From Apostichopus japonicus (lineage: Eukaryota; Echinodermata; Holothuroidea; Aspidochirotida; Stichopodidae), in assembly GCF_037975245.1 (NCBI RefSeq), contig NC_092572.1, forward strand, positions 33,205,989-33,269,988: a DNA stretch of 64,000 bases, read 5' to 3'. The notes below the pieces were generated by a model. The model was not told the DNA's origin and did no database searches. It saw only the letters and a program-made list of their open reading frames with translations. Made by a program: the position numbers and the translations under genes. Below are positions 1-11,723 of this stretch, one piece after another. How positions within the stretch are numbered: position 1 is the first letter of the stretch; every line of letters starts with the position of its first letter.

Positions 1-2287
1 ATTGTGAGAACTACGTACATTAGGCTAGTCTGGCTGAAGAACGGTTGAGCTTCAGAACTGTTAAGTTTGAAAATGCGCCCAAGATTTTACAAATGGCATA
101 AAATGAGGAAATCAAGGCTCCAAATACACCTAAATATCCATAAACACGTTTGGCGACATTCCTCAGAGGTTCTACTGCAAAACATTATTTTGTGATTAGG
201 CAAACATTCTTACGCATATTTTTACGAAAAACCCGATGAACTTTTTTCCTATGCCCCATACGTGCTAAAACTGCTAACAGTAACTAAACTCCTTACCGCA
301 ACCGACTAAAAGCAAGTCTGATTTCCAGTGACACGCCGCGACCAAGTCAATGGGACTTTGGTGTGTGATTTCTCCCACATGTAGTTAAGTCAATGGAGAA
401 GCGCCATTGACTTACTGTGTATGATCGTTTGAAACAACGTTCGTTCGATCGGAAGTTTTACCGCGCAGATGGTAATCATTGAAAACTTGAAGCAAACGTT
501 CGGGAATGTTTTATTTTTCATAATAAAATAAAACTGTTAGCAAACTGCTTATCCACTAAAGAGCCTGTGTAAGAATATGTCAAAATAATGTGGCGTTACA
601 TTTCGATCCTGCTATGATCGAAACGTCAGGCCAACTTACTCTTAGGCCTACACATTTTTTTCATATCAGATTATATATTTCGATATCAGCTAACGAAATA
701 ACGAATGTTTTTTTTACGTGCGATATACTTTTTACTTTATTTACGTTGGAGTTGCAACACTGATAATGGTTTAAACTCCGAACAGGCCTATGCATGCACA
801 CACAAGTAGTGAACTGTGGCATTTAGCGAGAGGGAAATAAACCTAGGGTGTTGGCGACAGGGAAGTAGGCCTACAAATACATGGGCTAATGAAAGGGGGA
901 CTGCGCGGTGAAAATTGATTGAAGGGACAGAACGGGTGAACTAGGCAACACAGTGAAGCTATTAAGGGTACTGGACCAGCTGCCCTAATGTAGAACATCC
1001 GCACAGTATGGGATTAGGAATTAGTGATACGATAGCAACTAAACTTGGGGGGCCTAGTGTTGGTTGGCATAGTAAAAATAAACGCAATTGGTGTTCGCTC
1101 GGGACCTAATTTGTTTTTTCTAGTAACATCACTGGGTTAGTGTACTGTAGGACTATATAGTCCTACAGTAGTTTATAGACTATTAATAGCATGTCAGTTA
1201 AATACGCTTAGCCTACAATATTATTACAACACTTGCATAAAATAATACTTTATGGCACAGTTATGCTTTGATCTCATGGGGAGGGCGTACACAAAATGGA
1301 GACAGCATGGTTTCACTCACCCGTTAAATTGCCATTGCACATCAAAAGTTACACAAATATTTAAAAACCACTGATAAAAAAAATATACACCAGCTCTGGT
1401 TTGGTCTCTGATCCTCAGGGTTGTCATCTCTGAGCGTGGGAATATGCCTATGATTCTGAATGTCTTCGCAAATCTAACTTCAAGTTGAAGCCTCAGGTGG
1501 CTAAAGCTATGTCGTGAACTTGCAAGCCTATTGCCTTAAGTTAGCGATCTTGACGCCAAGCTCAAACTTTTGTCTTCAGTATGAAGCCTTATCAAAGCGA
1601 TGAAACATTCGATCCGGCTGTTCCTCCTTTCGCAAGACCGAGTCTAGCGGTAGCCTAACGTCAGGCGTTGCTTGGTTGGGTCCATACCTCCAGAAAATAC
1701 AAGTTAGGGCGTATGGGCATGTTCCAGTGCTTTGAAATTATTTCCGCTCTTTTATATCCGCTCTCGCACCATGAAATGTGTTTCAAATTCGTTCCTCCGA
1801 AATCCAAAATGCAACGTATTGTAGATCCGTTCGTCTCACCATATGTATCCTACTGCATTAGAATCACTCCGAAACCATGAAGGCCTAAAGTAGCGCCACT
1901 AGCTCTTGCTTTCGGGGAAGACGGTTATTTAATAGGCTATTACGCAGGCCTAGCTCCAAGAGGCTCCTCTCAAATAAATGTTAAAAAGATCCGTTTATTT
2001 CAAATGATTTATTTTCTCCGTGATACAATTTAAGTCCAATTAGTTCCATGTAAAATACTTCAAGGTACGGACTAAAAACTTTTTTTTTTAAAACAATGCA
2101 CGATGTAAGGTTCAGTATAATCCGCTTACTACCCAGAACTGATTTTCCATTGCTTGTGGTTTACATGTACATTTTCAGAAGAAAAAAATCATGCAATTAC
2201 CATGGTGGTGTAACATGGTAAAAAAAGCGTTTCGTATGGGTCATTTGTCCACGCAATATTGTTACTTATTGATGGGATAATTTAAAA
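1..2287. other. Unannotated upstream DNA
   Basis: I see no recognisable coding region here; the open frames are short and lack family signatures. A small hairpin lies at about 386-412, with arms AAGTCAATGG and CCATTGACTT. The promoter and an untranslated first exon of the SET-recombinase gene could lie here or in 4236-5370, because the first coding exon at 5371 begins right after a splice acceptor. No specific promoter element can be supported. Confidence 0.5.
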
Positions 2288-4235
2288 CTAGAGCACCAAT
2301 GGTGCAGAAGCTCATACCTTTTCGAGCTGAAAAATGTAGGGCCCACAAAACCAATTTTGGGCCCGTGAGGGATACCCCCCCCCCTCCGTTAGCAGAATCC
2401 TGGCCACACCACTGGCTATAATTCCTATTTTCCCCTTTAAAGCAGCATTTTGCGTCCTTTTCTATGATATTTCTCAACCTCACTGACTCCACTATGCCAT
2501 AACGACATACATAACTAGCTTATCTATTTATATTATACTTCAAATGGTGGCATAAAAGTTGAAAAAATTGCAACTTTCAACTTTGTTGTTTCCAAGATAT
2601 TTTCCGTTGGGAACCCAATAAACCTCGCCCACAATATGAATATTTAAACACTACGAACGTCATTGACAGATACGTAATATAACACCACACTTGATTTGTG
2701 TACAGTCTATATGGCAGTTGTACCAGGGAGTTGCATAACAACTCCCAACGCAAAGTCTTGAATCTATTTTTAGCAACGGCTCATAACTAAACCTGCATCT
2801 CTGATTGGTTGAATTCAAACTAGTGGGTTTGGGAACTGAACGCGATTTAATTTTGTATGTGTAATACTCGCCAATTAACGTTTTTGGCAGGGAAAAACTT
2901 GGCTAATATCTTAATTTTCTGTTTTGTGATTTGATGTATGTAAAAAACTCGATGGACATGTCAAAAAAGTAGAAAACGGCGACCAAACGCAAAATGCTCA
3001 TGAATAAACATACTATTCACTGATTGGTGGAATTCAAACTAGTGGATTTGGAGATATGAAAACTTTGTCGAGGACACTTTAACTCGTTATCGATATAAAT
3101 CGTTAATTACTCGCTAATTAATGCTCTTGGCAGGGTGAAATTTGGATGGTATCTTAGTTTGCTGTTTTATGATTGATACATGTAAAAAAATCGATGCACA
3201 TGTTAAAAAGGTGGAAAAAAGCGACCCAACGCAAAATGCTGCTTTAAATCCTATTTTACCCACTCTCTCAAACAATACCACTGACCTACCCTATTAAACT
3301 TTCTCCCCTCTACCTTAGCAGACATAACAAGCACTCCCTACAAGACATAACTTCACAAGCTGCCTACATACCTCAGGCTCAAAGACTTCTAAGAATCGGC
3401 AAGTGCTGATTGGCTATAGGGCTCTCATGCTTACAGTTCAACAGTTAATAACAACTCCCAGTTCTGCTTTAATTCCACTAACAGCCTCTGCAGAGCTTAA
3501 CCACAAATGTAGACAAACACTGCAGAATCTGGGAGACAAATTAAAGGAGCTTTGGCAAAAAGTGAAGGCTCAGATTTTTTTAAACAATGGGGATTAATTG
3601 TAATTAATTAACTTTTGACCCAAAATTTTTAGGCATCACCTTATTCATACACAATCCAACAATCATCAGTTCAACTTTGAATATGATCCATCAAAATCTT
3701 GAGGAGATTGAGATATTTGAAAATATTACAAAGAATGACCCCCGATGACCCCCTAAATGACCTTTGACCTCAATTTTCCGAACACCCCTCGTAACTCTTA
3801 TCCCGAGGAACATTGTGACCAAGTTTCATTATAATTGGCCAAACACTGTACGAACAGGAGCAATTTGAAAATATAGGGCCGCGGCCCGGGCCACAAAAGA
3901 CCCCTAGTTGATCTCTGATCTCAAATTCATGAACACCCTGAAGGTAAAACTACCATAGTACTATCGTGACAAACCCTCAACATTGTACCATAGAATCTGT
4001 AGGAGAAGAAGCATTTTGCGTATTTCCACAAAATGGCCCATTACGGCCCACAGGTGACCTTTGACCCCAAACTTTGGACCATCTCTGACGGCTCTATACC
4101 CAAGTTTCATATCCAAGTTTCATGAAATTCCATCAAACACTGTGCGAGTGGGAGCGGTTTTACCAATTGTTGACGGATAGAGTGATAGACGCCGCACTGT
4201 AACAATAGCTCACACCAGCATGCTGGTATGAGCTA
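2288..4235 (+). mobile_element. Interspersed repeat, copy A, interrupted by a nested element
   Basis: This is nearly identical to 19484-20616. It begins CTAGAGCACCAATGGTGC and ends in a stem-loop, AGCTCACACCAGC paired with GCTGGTATGAGCT, followed by an A run. AGCTCATACC near the left end is the inverted complement of GGTATGAGCT at the right end. The body has TGACCTTTGACC-type stretches but no transposase. Copy A is about 800 bp longer than copy B because of the insertion at 2441-3243; without it both are about 1.14 kb. It looks like a nonautonomous transposon of a class I cannot name. Open frames inside it, such as 3403-3597, are not genes. Confidence 0.8.
2441..3243. mobile_element. Nested nonautonomous DNA transposon with TTAA or TTTAAA target duplication
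   Basis: This segment is absent from copy B of the surrounding repeat, which reads straight through as CCCCTTTAAATCC. Here TTTAAA occurs on both sides. The ends are perfect inverted repeats, AGCAGCATTTTGCGT on the left and ACGCAAAATGCTGCT on the right. A TTAA duplication would suggest piggyBac-type mobilisation; a 6-bp TTTAAA duplication cannot be excluded. The interior holds about two copies of a 217-bp direct repeat, starting near 2801 and 3017, and the first copy also ends in the terminal motif (about 2986-2999). There is no coding capacity. Confidence 0.85.
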
Positions 4236-5370
4236 AAAAATTAAACTCCTTCACTACATAATGCTCATCTGTGGTAATAACACACATTAATTAATAAAAA
4301 CATTAATAATGAACACTTTCTGCATTACACCATAATAACCAAATTTACAAATTGCTTAGATGAAGCTAACCATACAAACATACAGTACAGCTATTATGTA
4401 AATTAAATGTGGTTTGGGAAGTTGGTTACTGTTTCATTCCATATGTAATCACCAGATTGGAGAGTATGTTGTACATTGACCTCCTTAATATTATTTAAAT
4501 TTACTGTATGCTTGGAATACCATGAAAGAATCATATCCTGACAATTTCAGATGCATTGCTTCACAAAGAAATGGAAAATGAAAATTTACGCTATGAAAAC
4601 ATTCATCTTGTGAAGTTGAGTCAACTTAAAAGTGTCAAAATATTCAATTTTGGTATTTTTTGGCTATTATGTGCAGTGTATAGAGATAAATTATGAAACT
4701 GCTTCTAAACCATTGCTTCAGGGTACATAATTCTTTCAGCGGGACAGCCCAGGTACATTCATGAGCAGAAATATGCACTAATACTGTAGCTATTCTCACT
4801 GGGGGCAAAACATACAGTAGGTTCTGAAAATGTGATTGCTGACATGGAAGAGGCATCTTAGGGGACATTTGTTGGAATAGTTTTTAATTAATAATTAGGG
4901 GGCCTTAAAAACAGATTATGCCACCTAGTGAGAACCCCCGACCCCACCCGCCCCCCCCCCCTGGACCTGCCACTGGTTATAAGGTTTTTGGGATGATTAA
5001 GTTGGCTTCCTAACTCTCAGTTAATTGGTGTTGATTATCTGAAGTCATGCTTAGATGGATGATGCAAATAAAAAGAACAGCTATACTGTGTAGTCTTAAT
5101 ACCTGATAAAAAATGTGTGATCATTCTACCTAAACTAAATGATAATTTTGTTAACTACAAACTGTACAAAGTACACACTGATTTAAACAAGCTGAACTTC
5201 AAATTAGCTTTAGCAATGTGTTTCAAGGAATCTGTGATGATTAAGTATCATTTTCCATAATTCCTACATATTGTTAAATACAGTAGGTGAATGTGTACGT
5301 GATTTACCTTTCATCAGATTTGTCATATTTATTGCAATAGCATTATAATTTTATGGCATCTTTCTAACAG
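4236..5370. other. AT-rich DNA upstream of the first coding exon
   Basis: No gene is recognised. A C-rich tract lies near 4943-4962. The segment ends in an intron-like TTTCTAACAG directly before the first coding exon, so at least its right part is probably a 5' intron of the SET-recombinase gene. Confidence 0.45.
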
Positions 5371-5488
5371 ATGCAACTTAGATCTCGTGTAAAGAGAAGT
5401 TTGGCGCCATTAAAAGAGGCTATCCACTACTGTTGTAACAAAGTTGATAAATGGGGATTTTCAGTCCAGTTTATTGATGACTTTATTG
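5371..5488 (+). CDS. SET gene coding exon 1
   Basis: The exon starts at an ATG directly after the acceptor TTTCTAACAG and ends at the donor G|GTGAGT in phase 1. It encodes 39 residues plus one base: a basic start (MQLRSRVKRS) and a helical stretch ending FIDDFIG. This fits the pre-SET part of the KMT5A-like family, where a short basic leader ends in an FI-x-x-x-I-G motif before the GxG turn of the SET domain. An acceptor immediately before the ATG implies at least one untranslated upstream exon. The alternative, translation from further upstream, cannot be excluded because the exon is open at phase 0. Confidence 0.75.
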
Positions 5489-6323
5489 GTGAGTCTAATT
5501 TGTCTCAAATACAACAGCACTGCTGTGTATGTATTGTTGAGCTTTTTGAATTATTCACAGTATTTGAAGAACAGTTTTGTGAATGGTAATAATATATGCT
5601 TATATATAAACATGTTGTATTGCAGTAAATGCATTCATGTTGGTCAGGGGTAGTAGATTATGTGCAGCTGTTCTCTGGAATGTGGGGCTTAATGTAAAAT
5701 TTCAAATTTAATTTGGCATGATCCAATGCACATGATTTGTGTAATATTTGGTATGGAGCTATACTCAAGCAAGAATTAATAAAGTACATGGCATAATCTC
5801 ATACTATTGGTGCCACCATATTAAAATGAGTCAGATAGCCTATGTACTACAAAGTTGCTTATGAACATGATGATACTGTACACGAAGGACACTGTGCTAG
5901 TATCAGACTTGGAATATATGTTGGTATGCAATCGTAGACTAGCCCTAACGTTAGGTCTTCCAATATTTTGTAAGCATGATATTACACATTAGATTATTTG
6001 GTACAAATTAGTAGTGTGTTTGATAGGACAACACATTATGTCATTAGTTATTTAAGTGTTGTTGCACAAGATCATTTTAAATCAGCTACAGGTAGAAGAA
6101 ATAATTGAAAATGGGTCCTTCATGTAGGTTTATGTCATATTGGGTACTAACTTTATGGTAAACCTGGAGGTACAACACTGTAGATAATTCAAGAATGTCT
6201 CCAAATTATTGGGTTGACGGGCTTTTACATGTTGCAATCAACTCTCAGATTATGGTGAGTGCTATGATGGCCAGAAAATGATATTAACCTAACATACTGT
6301 AACTGCATATTTTGTGGTTACAG
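5489..6323 (+). other. Intron 1 of the SET gene
   Basis: AT-rich intron with GTGAGT donor and TTACAG acceptor. No gene or recognised repeat inside. Confidence 0.7.
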
Positions 6324-6486
6324 GTTATGGCGTATTTGCACATAGGAAGTTCATGAAAGGGGAGTTCCTTGTTGAGTATTGTGGAGAGCTCATTTCCCAC
6401 AAGGAAGCTCTGAAGAGGGAAAAGATGTACCCCGAGGAAAAAGGATCATTTCTCTACTTCTTTAAAGTAGATGGAACTGTGAAATG
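6324..6486 (+). CDS. SET gene coding exon 2 (SET domain, N-terminal half)
   Basis: Acceptor TGGTTACAG|G, donor ATG|GTTTGT. Joined to exon 1 it reads G-YGVFA, the GxG turn that opens SET domains and contacts S-adenosylmethionine, then KGEFLVEYCGELIS and a helix rich in K and E, then a beta segment FLYFFKVDGTV. The order matches KMT5A (GRGVFA, then VEYxGxLI, then the YYF strand). The donor is weaker than its neighbours (GTTTGT), but splicing there restores the conserved CVDAT motif with exon 3. Reading past it reaches a stop at 6524-6526. Confidence 0.85.
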
Positions 6487-7602
6487 GTTTGTACTCCTAA
6501 CTTTTTTTCCCTACTCAGGGATATAGTGGCATATGTGTTGTCAACAGCTTTGTGTGTGGGCATGTTGCCGATGCCTTGATTGTGAAATGGTAATTAAAGA
6601 TGTTTTTAAGAAGGAATAAATTTCATTGCAATGAAACAAGTTTCTAATTAAAGCGTGTGTGCTAAACAGTGACTATAGTTTCCATATGTGAGAGCATCTG
6701 CAAGATCAGTGCATTTAGTAATAAAGGATATGGCTATATTGAAAATGTCATGCTACTACAATTATACAACAATACTTCCCTTGAAAATAATACAGTCTAT
6801 TCACCCTTCTGCACTAACGTGTAGGAATCAAACTACTGCAGTCCTGATTTATCTCTTTCCAGATGCCACAGACAATTTTATGTGATGCTACACAATATAC
6901 ATGTACTCAGTGTTTATCCAGTATGGGATCAATGAAATGTAGATATATTGATCGCCTCTCAGAAACCTAGATAGCCTATTTGGTGTAAGGGGAAAATGAA
7001 AACTTTTCTTCCTATATTAGGGTTCAGCCCAGGGAAGAATTTTTAGGAACTCAGCACTGTGTGGGTGTCCATGCATGTGTAGGAGTAGGGTAGGGTGGGC
7101 TGGGAGGGGGGCAGTTGGGTAGAAATGCTTGAAGTTATAGATTGCTTAAAAAAATTCTTGACCATATATGTAGTTTAATTTGTAACTCTAGACCATGAAC
7201 CACTTTGCACAATTGAATTTGTCTGGATGTAACTTTGAAGCTTTTAATTTAGGGGACCAGACAAAGGAAAGTGCAGGGTAAACTGTGTCACTGAGGAAGT
7301 TGGAAAATGTTGCATATTTGTATGTGTAAGATTGTGAGCCTGCTATCTAAGGAACACATGTGATGGATTTTTATCATTCTTGGTACATACAGTATGATTG
7401 TCATAAGGATTACATGAATCTTCTTGTATGTAGTGCAGATGTCATAGGCTTTGTTGAGATTTATGGATAACTATGATATATATTTTTAAGTCTTTTATTA
7501 TTCATGAGATAATTACTTATATATAATTTTATATATTTATATGTATTTTATAATTTGTATACAATTTCCATAAAAAATATATCTGTTTTTTTCCTTTTTT
7601 AG
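6487..7602 (+). other. Intron 2 of the SET gene
   Basis: No gene recognised. It is very AT-rich near 7490-7600 and has a G-rich patch at about 7082-7117. Confidence 0.7.
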
Positions 7603-7798
7603 TGTTGATGCTACCAATGATGCCAAAACACGGGTTGGGCGAATGATAAATGATTCAGAATCAAATGCAAATGCAAAAATGATGGTAGTTCAGGTTGAAA
7701 GGAAACCACACCTTTGTCTTTTTGCCCAAAAAGATATTGAGGAAAATGAAGAGATAAGGTTTGATTATGGCGTGGCAGATCTTCCATGGCGGCAAATG
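7603..7798 (+). CDS. SET gene coding exon 3 (SET domain, C-terminal half)
   Basis: Acceptor CCTTTTTTAG, donor ATG|GTTAGT, ending in phase 0. It encodes CVDAT, then GRMINDSES, then PHLCLFAQKDIEENEEI, then RFDYG and LPWRQM. These are the pseudoknot parts of a SET domain: the usual N-H-S/C site reads N110-D111-S112 (residues counted from the model start), and the last strand ends F147-D148-Y149-G150. The H-to-D change departs from canonical KMT5A; I recall it in transposon-associated KMT5A-like proteins. F147 sits at the Phe/Tyr switch position, which in SET enzymes influences how many methyl groups are added. The probable substrate is a protein lysine, but activity is not established. Confidence 0.85.
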
Positions 7799-10470
7799 GT
7801 TAGTGGTCTTTTTCAACTTTGTTGCAAATTGTAAGGAATTCTTTAATGGGAATTGAGTTGGGATACATGCTGACTTGTTTGACAAACCAGGCCGCTGATT
7901 ATGTAGTTCATGATTGGTATGTGATGGCAATTAGTGGTAGGTACACTATCATAATATTCATCTGAGCTCAGGGCTAATAGGTTACCTTAACACAATGTAA
8001 CTTTTTAAAGTAACATTTCAAAAATGACAAATTGGATTACTTTCATACTTGGTATAAACATATTTGTTGCTCATATTGAGCACATATTTAATCCTGGTTT
8101 AATAAAAACTTAATTTCAGTACCTTTACAAATGGGAAGATCTCGTAGTGTGTTATAACAGTAAATAACTCAGAATAATCCTTGATAAGTACTGTATATGA
8201 CATTGCTATAACTACACTCCTTAATTTCACATAGAAATGTGAATTTTATTGCATACCCACATTAGTTGTTACATGTAGAATAACTGAAACTTGTTTCCTA
8301 TCAGAATATACGGTAATGCTGAATGCTAAGTGCAGCTAGAAAATACATTAACATATTTATGGCATCAAAACCACTATGTATAAATGAGCATTTTGCAGAG
8401 TTCTGATGCTTTTAAACATGGTGTTTCATACTCTGTATTTTTTATGTTGGAAATTGGTGGTGCCAATAGCAGAGGGCCTAACTTAACATTTTAAAATTGG
8501 CAAGGCTTTGCAACCAAATATTTGATTATTTCACACTTGGCATGCATGGTGATAAGATTGCTGGACTGTCATTCCACCTAAAGCTTTTAAACATCATCAA
8601 CTGCAACACTGTTTCATTATAAACTTGTCAGTCTTATCAAAATATGCTGAGTGCAACATCCAGAAAATTATGTTAGTTGCTTATCTGCTTTACGCTTATT
8701 GCTCCTGTTACTGATTCGTGTAATACATTCATTGCAAGGGCGTAGGAACCGGGGGGGGGGGGGCTGGGGGGCGCCAGCCCCCCCCAGTGAAAAATGTGGA
8801 GGGGCGGAAGTATCATTCCGCCCCCCCGGTTCGCAGGTCAGAAAACCCCTTTTTCATTTCCAAATGAGAAAAAAAATCTCATTTGGAGCACCAAATTGCA
8901 TCTAAGGCCAGGTGAAAATACAAAATTAAGTTTACAAAATGGAGTGGGTGTTGAAGTGTGCTATATTGCACCAAATTGCATCTGAGACCACCTGGAAATG
9001 CAAAAAATTCCCCTCCCCTTAAACCCCTCCCCCAGGCCGGCCATCAGTCTTCAGCCCCCTCACTCAAAAGTACCTTCCTACGCCACTGATTCATTGTATA
9101 ATATTACATGTATTTGCTCAAGAATGTTGTTATGACTACATCGATTGGGATTTTTATAGTTAGTAGTGCTGTGCCGAACAAAACATCGTTTAAACGTTTA
9201 ATCAAACCTTATGAACGTTTAAACGAAACTATGATATCAACTGAAATTAAATTATTGGCAAAAATCGCGTATCCATTCCCGTGTTTATTTTGTCTACTAC
9301 GCGAAATAACAACACAACTTACGATCAGTCGAATCATAAAACCGCGAACGTAATCCTACTTTTGTCCCCCCCCCCCACCCCCCCCGATGTATCCGGCGAT
9401 ATGAAAGGCTTAAACTTGAACGCTGTTAATATCCTTTTGTGAAAACTTCCTGATTTGCGGCACAAGTGTACTTTATATCGAGCCGACAGCGGCGGCGCAG
9501 ATAATCCAGTCAATGCATGTTCGATCGAAATGATTACAATCACTGTCCATCACGTTGAACTCTCCGACTAGACAATACCGGGTCGAATACTCGACTTGGT
9601 AATAGTTGTTCAAATACATGATCAAAGGAAATGTATCGATTGGACATCGTAAAAAAAACTCTGAAAATCAGTAGAGAAATTACCAATTGTGTACGAAAAG
9701 TAAGTTGGTACACCTTTCAAATTTTACGAAAGACCCAGCAAAACACTTTCGAAAAATTCACGTGAAACTGGCAAATCGTGCTAAATGCAACTAATGTCAT
9801 GTATACAAGGCTCTAGTACACCCATTTTTGAATAAACCGTAAGACCACATCTGGTGTTAAGCGGGGGAAAAGGAAAGTATTTTCTAGAATTTCCAAAAAT
9901 ACGGAAAAAATAATGTCCTACCATAGTTAAGTGTATAGCAAATAGCCTAACCAACTCGTCTGTTACGGATCTCACGTAACTACAAAAACACAATCAATTG
10001 TATTTTGCGAACTTGACGTTTTCTACAAGAACATGGAAATAATGTTAAGCATTAGTTAATCATGCCGTGTGGCCTAAAACATATTTTATTACAAGGTTTA
10101 CTTTCATAAAGATGACCATAGCTTGATATCTTGTGCCGCGTGTATTAACTGTGCCTCGTGTATCATGGGGAATACTCCATGAAACGTTTCTTGGAAACGT
10201 GCCAAAAATGTTAACAAGCAGGTGTTAGACAGGGGATGAGCGCGCAGTTTGTACCTGGGAAAATTCTGAGCACATATGCAGTATCCTACCGTAATATTTA
10301 AGTTAGGTTAAACCGTACTGCAGTTGTAAGTTAACTGATGTACGTTTATTGCGCGCTATTCATTGTTAGGCATTCTAGAAACGGGGCTTTGCCGAACGTT
10401 TTTTGTTTCATAATATCGGAGGTTCTGTAAGTTAAACTTAGTTAGCATATGATCATTAATTATTTTTCAG
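7799..10470 (+). other. Intron 3 of the SET gene, containing a hAT-type element
   Basis: Donor GTTAGT and acceptor TATTTTTCAG in phase 0. It holds the short hAT-like element at 8735-9088. The segment 9097-10450 has more CpG than its surroundings and a long C tract near 9366-9386; I recognise no exon or repeat family in it. Confidence 0.6.
8735..9088. mobile_element. Nonautonomous hAT-type element, copy 1
   Basis: The ends are CAAGGGCGTAGGAA on the left and, read inward from the right, CAGTGGCGTAGGAA (12 of 14 positions match). The flanking 8-bp duplication ATTCATTG (8727-8734 and 9089-9096) fits the hAT superfamily. The 354-bp body has homopolymeric G and C runs and no transposase. Three more copies sit inside the satellite at 48808, 51632 and 53820. 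Short open frames across it are artefacts. Confidence 0.88.
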
Positions 10471-10575
10471 ATAAAAAGGAAGCTAGAATTTGAAGAAATG
10501 GAACAGAAACGAAAAAAGAAAAAACTTGACGAAACAGATCAGTTGGAAAACATATCTTTCTGTGGATTTCTAAAG
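10471..10575 (+). CDS. Lysine-rich coil exon linking SET to the repeats
   Basis: Exactly 35 codons, phase 0 at both ends, between the acceptor TATTTTTCAG and the donor AAAG|GTATTC. It encodes IKRKLEFEEMEQKRKKKKLD and then DETDQLENISFCGFLK. The first part is charged and helical, with a run RKKKK that could act as a nuclear localisation signal. It continues in frame from the SET exon ending PWRQM and into the first mini-exon. The family is not recognised; the exon call rests on splice sites, phase and composition. Confidence 0.7.
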
Positions 10576-11422
10576 GTATTCAAGTTACCTGTACCATTAC
10601 AGTTCCATTTAACAGCTTCTTATGGGTGTAGATTGAAATCTATGCCTGGTTGCACAATATTTTTTACACACTAATGTTGGAAAAACATTGGTAATGCTGG
10701 ATATCCACCCAATTAATACAGTATCATGATGGAAACATATACATGGTAGTATACTGTAGTACCAAATATACATAATTGATTAACAAAAGATTGGACGGCA
10801 TATTCAACATCCCGGCTCTATTAAACATAAACTTAAATGGTTCTTGGGTAATACTTTTGGGTTTCTTGAGAAATAGCAAAATCAAACTTACCAACTTAAA
10901 TGTAAATTTTGTGTCCTTGCTTTCAGCAAAGAACATTATGTATTCACCCTATATTCTGATCATAAGATTGTTCTATCTTAATTTGGTTTGTTTTCTTCTG
11001 CATGCTCTCACAATAAAGGATAAAGCATTCTGAAGAACATTGACAATATCGCATACAGTGGTGATGCTATAAAATCTACTTTATAATTTGTTTACACTAC
11101 ATCATGTATACCTTTTGAATAGTAACTTAGAATGTGATGATACAGGTGGTCAAGCAATATAGCACACCAAGGGAAATTGTACAAGTTATCTCTTACATTA
11201 GTAACAATTAACTGCAGCATGCACTTGCTTTAGGCTACATGTAGGCCTACCACATCAGGCGACATGAAGAGTAACCTCAAATCGTGTTTCATTTTGTGTT
11301 TATAATGCAAAGCTACTGTATTGATGGTGTATAAATGTGCTGTGCGAATGATTTAATATCATGATTTAATATAACACTTAGACTACAGTAGTACTGCAAG
11401 TAATCATTTTAATATAAATCAA
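10576..11422 (+). other. Intron between the coil exon and the mini-exon array
   Basis: AT-rich, no gene recognised. The last about 40 bases (CAAGTTTTATTCAGTAATCAC onwards) already match the repeated unit of the array. Confidence 0.6.
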
Positions 11423-11460
11423 GCAAGTTTTATTCAGTAATCACATTTTTCCCCATTCAG

Positions 11461-11511
11461 AATCCAGTTAACCCAGCAAAGAGTGATTCTGAGTCCATCT
11501 GCCAAACAGAA
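11461..11511 (+). CDS. Mini-exon 1 (divergent, 51 nt)
   Basis: First and most divergent copy: 17 codons, NPVNPAKSDSESICQTE, one codon shorter than the others. It lies between CCCCATTCAG and GTAGGT, phase 0. It follows the coil exon in frame. Its divergence fits an ancestral edge copy left out of later homogenisation. Confidence 0.75.
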
Positions 11512-11723
11512 GTAGGTTACCATTTATTCAAATTTAATCAAAAATTTAAAAATACAAAAAAAATGATATATTGTTTCAATGTTTCTAATTTTAATTGCTG
11601 ACCCTTCCACCTCCCCACCCAGCACACACTGACATGTCTCCTGTGATGTCCTTAATGAAAATACCTGTTATACATGTCATTGATCTTCAAGTTTTATTCA
11701 GTGTTCACATTTTTTCCCTTCAG

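Noticed and set aside
9163-10410. TAGTGCTGTGCCGAAC near 9162 as a hAT-like end, with GCCGAACG near 10390 as a partner
   Set aside because: The second site is in the same orientation rather than inverted, and no target duplication was found.
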